Positions 54,410 through 59,468 of a stretch of DNA of 59,468 nt are shown here, piece by piece. The notes under the pieces are model-generated. The model was given only the letters and a program-made list of their open reading frames with translations. It was not told the DNA's origin and ran no database searches. A program made the position numbers and the translations under genes. The DNA is from Verrucomicrobiota bacterium. Lineage in GTDB: Bacteria; Verrucomicrobiota; Verrucomicrobiia; Limisphaerales; UBA9464. Every line of letters begins with the position of its first letter. The stretch's first letter is position 1. Location of the stretch: assembly GCA_016871805.1 (NCBI GenBank), contig VHCG01000023.1, forward strand, positions 1 to 59,468, written 5' to 3'.

Positions 54410-55246
54410 CTACGGCTCGATCCAGTTCAGTACGCCATCGAGTCCGCAGACGTTGAGGGCGACGGTGGCCTGTTCGCGGACCAAGGGCTTGGCCCGGAAG
54501 GCGACGCTGAAGCCGCCAAGGGCCATCATCTTGAGGTCGTTCGCGCCGTCCCCGAACACGACCGCTTCCCGGGTCGAGCAGCCGAGCTGTGCACAGACCG
54601 AGGTCAGCTTCATCGCCTTGGCGGTGGCATCCACGATGTCGCCCAGGACCTGTCCCGTGAGATGACCGCCATTGAACTCAAGCTGGTTCGCTAGGGTGTG
54701 GTCGATCCCGAGTTCGCGTCCGAGACGCTCCACGAAATAGGTGAACCCGCCCGACACCAGCAGCGTCTTGAGGCCCATTCGCTGTGCCTTCTCGAGCAGG
54801 GTCTTGGCTCCAGGCGATAATCGCAGGCGTTCCTCGAACACCTGGCGGAGCGTGGTTTCGGGCAGACCCTTCAGCAGGGCAACCCGTTGGCGGAGCGCCG
54901 ATGGGAAATCGAGTTCCCCGCGCATCGCCGCCTCGGTGACCGCAGCGACCTGGGGTTTGATCCCCGCGAAGTCGGCGATCTCGTCGATGCACTCGATCGT
55001 GATCAGGGTCGAGTCCATGTCGAACGCGAGGAGCCGGAACTCCGAGAGGCGCTGGATTCGGTCGAGGAAGGCGAAGTCGAGCCCCAGTCTCTGGCAGGCG
55101 CTCGCGACACCGTCGCGGGTTGTGGGTTCCTGGAGATGCAGGACACCCGGACGGGGTTGGTTGAGCGTGGTGGCCCCGCTCAACCGGAGCAGTTCCGGGC
55201 CAGCCCCTGGGGGAATCTGTGGGCCTTGGACGACGAGGAGACTCAT
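54410..55246 (-). CDS. serB: Phosphoserine phosphatase
   Basis: 278 residues from the ATG at 55246. An N-terminal domain of about 80 residues precedes the HAD phosphatase core. Motif I is RLLAFDMDSTLITIECIDEI (D-x-D), motif II LLVSGGFTYFVERL, and motif III/IV AVVFGDGANDLKMMALGGFS with the Asp pair. It makes serine from phosphoserine, the last step of the phosphorylated pathway. Copies of the double-hairpin repeat lie on both sides of the gene (54327-54374 and 55411-55455). The frame remains open upstream to 55756, but that part is over the repeats and not protein-like. Confidence 0.93.
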   Translation of the reverse strand: MSLLVVQGPQIPPGAGPELLRLSGATTLNQPRPGVLHLQEPTTRDGVASACQRLGLDFAFLDRIQRLSEFRLLAFDMDSTLITIECIDEIADFAGIKPQVAAVTEAAMRGELDFPSALRQRVALLKGLPETTLRQVFEERLRLSPGAKTLLEKAQRMGLKTLLVSGGFTYFVERLGRELGIDHTLANQLEFNGGHLTGQVLGDIVDATAKAMKLTSVCAQLGCSTREAVVFGDGANDLKMMALGGFSVAFRAKPLVREQATVALNVCGLDGVLNWIEP

Positions 55247-55410
55247 GCCTAAGGACAGGAGGTTGCGGGTCGGTGGTGGCTTGGCAAGCTCACGCCGAGA
55301 GCGCAGGTGAGAACTCAAACGGCGACGCGGAGCCGCGGAGAAAAGACAGTGAGGCGAACGGCGAACGGCGGAGCGGGGGATTGGCAGATCACCTGCCCGG
55401 ACCGGTGGCC

Positions 55411-55455
55411 GGTGGGTGATGCAGTGCCCTGCATCACTGGGTGCGGGAGCACCCA
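55411..55455 (+). repeat. Double-hairpin interspersed repeat, copy 3
   Basis: GGTGGGT followed by a hairpin with arms GTGATGCAG and CTGCATCAC around TGCC (9 bp, perfect), then TGGGTGC and GCACCCA around GGGA (7 bp, perfect). Compared with copy 1 the first stem has CC/GG replaced by AT/AT on opposite arms, that is, matching changes that keep the pairing. Confidence 0.8.
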
Positions 55456-55579
55456 CGCTGCGAGGGGTTGGAGTCAGCCAGGTGGGAAGCCGGTGGGTGT
55501 GACACCTGGGGTGTCGGGAGGCTCTGGGGTCTTTGGGAAGGTGACCCCTGGGGTGGGTGGCCGCTGGGACGCGGCCAGG

Positions 55580-55632
55580 TTCCGCAGAGCACTGCTGAAC
55601 CCACCGGCGCAGTCCCGCAGGCGCGGGACTGC
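55580..55632 (-). repeat. Half-copy of the repeat plus a GC-rich hairpin
   Basis: On the minus strand GGTGGGT is followed by one hairpin (arms TTCAGCAG and CTGCGGAA, loop TGCT, one mismatch) as in the first unit of the double-hairpin repeat; the second unit is missing. On its other side lies a perfect 10-bp hairpin (GCAGTCCCGC and GCGGGACTGC, loop of four, 55609-55632). Confidence 0.6.
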
Positions 55633-55697
55633 AGCCCTTGTATTCCGTCTCCCTCTCCTGTCCTTCCTCCGTCCCCGTGTGAGTCCGCTCCTCCACA

Positions 55698-55982
55698 CTA
55701 CGCGGCGAAGCCGAACCGGTGCCGTTCCTCCTCGGGCTTGATGCCCAGCGAGGCACAGAGGCGACGGGACGCCAGGATGCCCGCGGCGATCTTCAGGATG
55801 CGGTCGAACTTCTGTCCCTCGAGATCCAGTCCATAACATCGGATCGCCCGGATGCCGAAGCCGCGCTCGAGAAGCTCCGAGACGAATTCCTTGCACGCCA
55901 CCGGATCGTCGGTGGTGTAGTGGCTGGTCTGGCTGTGCTTCCTGGGCTGTGGGGTGAATTCAACGGTGTGTTTCGGGATCAT
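55698..55982 (-). CDS. Small protein of unknown function
   Basis: 94 residues from the ATG at 55982. No recognised family. The sequence VEFTPQPRKHSQTSHYTTDD, VACKEFVSELLERGFGIRAI and GQKFDRILKIAAGILASRRL is mixed alpha/beta and basic, soluble. It starts 10 bases after the stop of the next small gene upstream, so the two are probably cotranscribed. Confidence 0.6.
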   Translation of the reverse strand: MIPKHTVEFTPQPRKHSQTSHYTTDDPVACKEFVSELLERGFGIRAIRCYGLDLEGQKFDRILKIAAGILASRRLCASLGIKPEEERHRFGFAA

Positions 55983-55992
55983 GATGGTGGAT

Positions 55993-56304
55993 TCAGGGGT
56001 GAACAGTGTGGATCGCGATACCGGAGGTCGGAGCGGAATCGCGGACCCGGCGGACCCAGCTTTGGAAGATCTCCCGGGCTGCATCGCTGGCCTCCTCCAC
56101 CGGGACGCGTTCCATCTCCTGGTGGGCCTTCGGAAGCCAGTCGGCCGGGAGCAGTCGTTCCTTGCGGAGGAGGTCGAGCGTCCTGAGCCGGGCATCCAGC
56201 CCGACCGTCAGGATCCCCGACGATTCGTCATGGACCGCCTCACCGGTGATGTGGATCTCACAGGGGCCGGCTGGGTGGTCGAGGTGGCCGAAGGATTCGC
56301 TCAT
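55993..56304 (-). CDS. Small protein of unknown function
   Basis: 103 residues from the ATG at 56304; the frame is open 28 codons further upstream, so the start is uncertain. IHITGEAVHDESSGILTVGL at the beginning is strand-like and VPVEEASDAAREIFQSWVRR at the end helical. No family is recognised. Forms a two-gene unit with the preceding 94-residue gene. Confidence 0.55.
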   Translation of the reverse strand: MSESFGHLDHPAGPCEIHITGEAVHDESSGILTVGLDARLRTLDLLRKERLLPADWLPKAHQEMERVPVEEASDAAREIFQSWVRRVRDSAPTSGIAIHTVHP

Positions 56305-56450
56305 GTCATGGATAGAACCCGCTTCATCCTGGGATATCGGATCCCATCCAGGATTTCTCACGCCACACCTGCATTGGAAAAGACCCACCTACTTTTGTGC
56401 GCGGGCCACCCGGAGACGCCGTTGCCGTTGGGGCCATGGCGGAAAAGCAA

Positions 56451-56479
56451 AAGGGGCACGGGTGTTGCCCGTGCCCCTT
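56451..56479 (-). terminator. Intrinsic terminator of the Gfo/Idh gene
   Basis: A perfect 12-bp stem (arms AAGGGGCACGGG at 56451-56462 and CCCGTGCCCCTT at 56468-56479, loop of five). On the minus strand the hairpin is followed by TTTTGCTTTT (the stem-end TT included). It lies 16 bases after the stop of the minus-strand oxidoreductase gene. Confidence 0.85.
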
Positions 56480-56494
56480 GGAATGGGAAGGGAA

Positions 56495-57658
56495 TCAGAC
56501 CGCCAGCCTGGTCCAAGCGGCGTTTTTCCTGGAGGAGGCCACCACGGCCTCGATGAACGCCATGCCCCGGACACCGTCCTGGATGGTCGGGAAGTCCAGG
56601 GTCAGGTCGTCCTTGGCCAGCTTGCGTCCCTCGACCCGCGCGCGGACGGCGCCCGCGAAGTTGCGGTAGATGTTGGCGAACGCCTCAAGGTAGCCCTCGG
56701 GGTGGGCCGGCGGGGTGCGGCCGGCGGCCTTCGCGGCCGCGCCGAGATAGCCGTTGGCCGTCCGGTAGACCTGCATGGGCTGATCGGGCCACTTCACGAG
56801 CATCGTGTTCGGCTCCCGCTGGTGCCATTCGAGACCCCCGAGCTCCCCGTAGACGCGGAGGTTGAGGTTGTTCTCCTCGCCGACAGAGATCTGGGAGGCA
56901 TGGAGCACGCCCTTGGCGCCGCCCTTGAAGCGGAGCAGCACATTGCCGTCGTCGTCGAGCTTCCGACCCTTCACGAACGCGGTGAGGTCGGCCGCCAGTT
57001 CGCTGATCTGCAGTCCAGTGACGTACTCCGCGAGGTTCTCGGCATGGGTGCCAATGTCCCCGATGCAGCCCGCGGCGCCGCTGCGCTTGGGATCGGTGCG
57101 CCACGACGCCTGCTTCTGGCCCGAGGCCTCGATCCGGGTGGCCAGCCAGCCCTGGGGATACTCCACGACCACCTTGCGGATCTTGCCGAGCTTGCCGTTG
57201 TGGACGAGGTCGCGGGCCTCTTTGATGAGGGGGTATCCGGTGTAGTTGTGGGTGAGGCCATAGAGGAGGCCGGATTTCTTGACGAGGGCCTGCAGGGTCT
57301 TGGCCTCGGCGAGGTCGAACGTCGCCGGCTTGTCGCTCAGCACGTGGAACCCGTTCTCGAGCGCCATCTGGGCGGGCGGGAAGTGCACGTGGTTCGGAGT
57401 GACGATCGAGATGAAGTCCATCCGCTGGTCGGCCGGCAGCGCCGCCTCGGCACGGATCATCTCAGCGAAGCTGCCATAGCAGCGGTTGGCGGGGAGGAAG
57501 AGATCGGCGCCGGAGGCCTTGGACTTCTCGGGGTCGGATGAGAAGGCGCCACAGACGAGTTCGATCTGGCCGTCCATGTTCGCCGCGATGCGGTGGACGG
57601 CGCCGATGAAGGCGCCACGACCGCCGCCGACCATGCCGTACCTAATTTTTCTGCTCAT
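56495..57658 (-). CDS. Gfo/Idh/MocA-family oxidoreductase
   Basis: 387 residues from the ATG at 57658. The NAD(P)-binding Rossmann domain starts with [20 protein letters not shown] (G-x-G-x-x-[GA]) and contains [20 protein letters not shown] and [16 protein letters not shown], with the E/D-K-P motif. The C-terminal domain has [20 protein letters not shown], in which G-D-x-G-x-H supplies the catalytic residues. It oxidises or reduces a sugar or inositol-like substrate; which one is unknown. The gene is followed by a strong terminator and is divergent from panD. Confidence 0.92.
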   Translation of the reverse strand: MSRKIRYGMVGGGRGAFIGAVHRIAANMDGQIELVCGAFSSDPEKSKASGADLFLPANRCYGSFAEMIRAEAALPADQRMDFISIVTPNHVHFPPAQMALENGFHVLSDKPATFDLAEAKTLQALVKKSGLLYGLTHNYTGYPLIKEARDLVHNGKLGKIRKVVVEYPQGWLATRIEASGQKQASWRTDPKRSGAAGCIGDIGTHAENLAEYVTGLQISELAADLTAFVKGRKLDDDGNVLLRFKGGAKGVLHASQISVGEENNLNLRVYGELGGLEWHQREPNTMLVKWPDQPMQVYRTANGYLGAAAKAAGRTPPAHPEGYLEAFANIYRNFAGAVRARVEGRKLAKDDLTLDFPTIQDGVRGMAFIEAVVASSRKNAAWTRLAV

Positions 57659-57806
57659 GACTTTGGGATGTGGGTTTTGAAACCGGGAGTTGAGTGCGGT
57701 GACCTCGGGCTTATAGTCTGCCGACAATTTGCGGGTCAACGAACGACTTGGTTCGTGCCGGTCCGGCATCGCCCTGGCGGTGCCCATACTCCCCGCCAAC
57801 GCCGAC

Positions 57807-58169
57807 ATGCTGGTCCATCTCCTCAAATCCAAAATCCACCGAGCCACTGTCACCGCCGCCAGCGTCGACTACGAGGGAAGCCTCACGCTGCCCGCCGACC
57901 TCATCGAGGCGGCCGGGCTTCTGCCCTATGAACGGATCCTGTGCAGCAACATGGCCAACGGGGCCCGTTGGGAGACCTATGTGATCGAGGGACCCCGAGG
58001 GTCGGGCGCCGTGGAGCTGAACGGCGCGGTGGCGCACCTGGGGAAACCCGGGGATCAGGTGACCATCATGTCCTTCACCGAGATCGAGTCCCACCAGGCG
58101 GCGGCACACCAGCCGACGGTCATCGTGCTCGATCCGAAGAACCAAATTTCCAGGAGGCGTCGCCTCTAG
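57807..58169 (+). CDS. panD: Aspartate 1-decarboxylase
   Basis: 120 residues. Pyruvoyl enzyme: the self-cleavage site is Gly24-Ser25 in VDYEGSLTLP, with Lys9 and Tyr22 conserved (VHLLKSKIHRATVTAASVDY). AAGLLPYERILCSNMANGAR and VELNGAVAHLGKPGDQVTIM complete the fold. It makes beta-alanine for pantothenate synthesis; panB in this window serves the other branch. The C-terminal 25 residues after PTVIVLDPKN are basic and unique. Ends 46 bases before lpxD. Confidence 0.95.
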   Translation: MLVHLLKSKIHRATVTAASVDYEGSLTLPADLIEAAGLLPYERILCSNMANGARWETYVIEGPRGSGAVELNGAVAHLGKPGDQVTIMSFTEIESHQAAAHQPTVIVLDPKNQISRRRRL

Positions 58170-58215
58170 GTCCGCCTGCCGAGAATCCCAGCCCCACAAC
58201 CCCGCACAGCACACC

Positions 58216-59256
58216 ATGCCGACATTCACAGCAGCCCAGGTGGCCGAACGGCTCGGAGGACAGGTGGTGGGTGATTCCTCGGTGGAGCTCCATGGATTTG
58301 CCGCGGCCGATTCCGCCCGACAGGGCGACCTCACGTTCGCGGAAAACGAGACGTACTTCCACCGGGCCGACCACAGCGCCGCATCGGCGATCCTGGTCAC
58401 TGGCCTCCACGCCTCCGCCTCGGGCAAGACGCTCATCTGCGTCACCAATGCCCGGAACGCCTTCGCGCAGGTCCTGCCGCTCTTCTTTCCCGAACCCGTC
58501 TTCCCGCCCGGACGTCACCCCTCGGCCGTCGTGGCCGATTCGGCCGTCGTCGATCCCACGGCCCACATCGGACCGGGCTGTGTCGTGGGGGAACGGGTCC
58601 GGATCGGTGCCGGCGTGGTGCTCCAGGCTCAGGACTTCGTCGGCGACGATTCCGTCCTCGGCGACCACGTCCGCATGTTCCCCCACGTCACCCTGTATCC
58701 CCGCTCCCTGCTGGGACGCCGTGTCCGTGTCCACTCCGGGACCGTCATCGGTGCCGATGGGTTCGGCTATGTGTTCGACCAGGGACAGCACCGCAAGGTC
58801 CCGCAGGTCGGCCAGGTGATCCTCCACGACGACGTCGAGATCGGCGCGAATGTCACCATCGACCGGGCCGCCCTCGGGGCCACGGCGATCGGGAAGGGGA
58901 CCAAGATCGACAACCTCGTCCAGATCGCCCACAACGTCACCATCGGGGAGCACTGCATCATCGTCGCCCAGGTCGGCATCGCGGGCAGCACTAAGATCGG
59001 CAACTATACGACCATCGCGGGACAGGTCGGCATCGCAGGACACCTCCGGATCGGGGACCAGGTCACGATCGCAGCTCAGTCGGGCGTGATGAACCACATC
59101 CCCGAGGGACAGAAGTGGATGGGCACCCCTGCGCAGCCGGACCGGGTCATGAAGCGCCAGTGGCTCGCGGCCGAACGTCTGCCTGAACTGCTGCGCCGGG
59201 TCGGGGAGCTCGAGCGACAGCTTGCCGAACGCGGCACCGGCTCCACCGGGAGCTAG
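58216..59256 (+). CDS. lpxD: UDP-3-O-(3-hydroxyacyl)glucosamine N-acyltransferase
   Basis: 346 residues. The N-terminal uridine-binding domain (AAQVAERLGGQVVGDSSVEL, ADSARQGDLTFAENE) is followed by a left-handed beta-helix of hexapeptide repeats (AHIGPGCVVGERVRIGAGVV to IAGHLRIGDQVTIAAQSGVM) and a helical C-terminus. NLVQIAHNVTIGEHCIIVAQ holds the catalytic His. Third step of lipid A synthesis, so the organism makes LPS-type lipid A. The next gene follows by 19 bases. Confidence 0.95.
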   Translation: MPTFTAAQVAERLGGQVVGDSSVELHGFAAADSARQGDLTFAENETYFHRADHSAASAILVTGLHASASGKTLICVTNARNAFAQVLPLFFPEPVFPPGRHPSAVVADSAVVDPTAHIGPGCVVGERVRIGAGVVLQAQDFVGDDSVLGDHVRMFPHVTLYPRSLLGRRVRVHSGTVIGADGFGYVFDQGQHRKVPQVGQVILHDDVEIGANVTIDRAALGATAIGKGTKIDNLVQIAHNVTIGEHCIIVAQVGIAGSTKIGNYTTIAGQVGIAGHLRIGDQVTIAAQSGVMNHIPEGQKWMGTPAQPDRVMKRQWLAAERLPELLRRVGELERQLAERGTGSTGS

Positions 59257-59275
59257 AACCCTCCAGGAGTCTCCC

Positions 59276-59468
59276 GTGTCCTCTCGGAACGTCGTCTACT
59301 TCGACCTCGAGACCCAGAAGTCGGCCGAGGAGGTCGGGGGGTGGGATCGCATCCGCGACATGCGGATGAGCCTCTGTGTCACCTACTCGACCACCCGCGG
59401 TGGCTACCGGATCTATTCCGAATCCCAGGTCGACGAACTGCTCCGGGAACTCCAGCGGGCCGACCTTG
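59276..59468 (+). CDS. RNase H-like 3'-5' exonuclease (YprB-like), N-terminal fragment
   Basis: 64 codons from a GTG at 59276 that is preceded by AGGAG. VVYFDLETQKSAEEVGGW has the exonuclease D-x-E motif I, followed by RMSLCVTYSTTRGGYRIYSE and LLRELQRADL, typical of the RNase_H_2/YprB domain fused to or located beside DEAD/DEAH helicases in bacteria. The window ends before the rest. Confidence 0.6.
   Translation, partial: MSSRNVVYFDLETQKSAEEVGGWDRIRDMRMSLCVTYSTTRGGYRIYSESQVDELLRELQRADL

Larger units (their letters stand above)
55247..55697. other. Repeat-rich spacer upstream of serB
   Basis: 451 bases without a gene. It contains double-hairpin copy 3 (55411-55455), the half-copy with an additional hairpin (55580-55632), and in between G/T-rich sequence with a GACACC/GGTGTC hairpin near 55501. 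Just upstream of serB lies a short tandem (GCGAACG at about 55357 and 55364). No coding potential was recognised. Confidence 0.6.

Overview
The window reads as a chromosome segment of a GC-rich Gram-negative bacterium of the Planctomycetota-Verrucomicrobiota group, most likely Verrucomicrobiota. The basis is an lpxD gene (lipid A), a PVC-type propeller/c-heme protein with a CDACH site, a large prepilin-type N-terminal-methylation protein, a GHL10-type secreted glycosidase, a DUF2628-like domain and many GTG starts. No rRNA, tRNA or CRISPR array was found.

Layout. 1-2.9 kb: start of a PQQ-type propeller gene, a PepSY/PiuB-like membrane protein with the broken 3' end of a piuC-like hydroxylase gene upstream of it, and a prepilin-like protein. 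2.9-4.7 kb: mazG and proB. 5.0-17.8 kb: accessory surface-polysaccharide region with five glycosyltransferase or glycosyltransferase-like genes, an fdtA-fdtB-fdtC type set for a dTDP-3-acetamido-3,6-dideoxyhexose, several degraded genes, an intact IS5-family element with CTAA target duplications, remnants of IS630- and ISL3-like transposases, and a polysaccharide deacetylase. Part of this region (about 9.1-13.9 kb and 15.1-16.7 kb) is visibly less GC-rich than its surroundings. 17.9-36.8 kb: mostly housekeeping or conserved genes (PVC heme protein, a secreted protein built of DP-A-A repeats, trpS, accD, a WalJ/YycJ-like hydrolase, a GntP permease, GHL10, Dabb, nrdR, HIT, a DUF4143-type ATPase, panB, a PAS histidine kinase, corA).

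36.85-49.2 kb is the most interesting part: nine plus-strand genes behind one clear sigma-70-like promoter. They are an ABC-2 permease, three consecutive SPFH/band-7 proteins (the first with about seven membrane segments), a P1B-type metal ATPase lacking an HMA domain, an ABC ATPase with a long Ala/Pro tail, an ABC-2 permease fused to a DUF2628-like domain, a membrane-anchored protein of unknown function and a SAM methyltransferase. I know of no described system with this composition; a membrane-microdomain-associated export or metal-homeostasis machine is my inference.

49.3-59.5 kb: a secreted unknown, argG, an altronate-dehydratase-like gene, DUF2071, a 53-residue zinc-ribbon protein, serB, two small unknowns, a Gfo/Idh/MocA oxidoreductase with a strong terminator, panD, lpxD and the start of an RNase-H-like exonuclease gene. 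The gene-free stretches near 32.2, 54.3, 55.4 and 55.6 kb carry copies of a double-hairpin repeat whose stems vary with compensatory changes; copies lie on both sides of serB.
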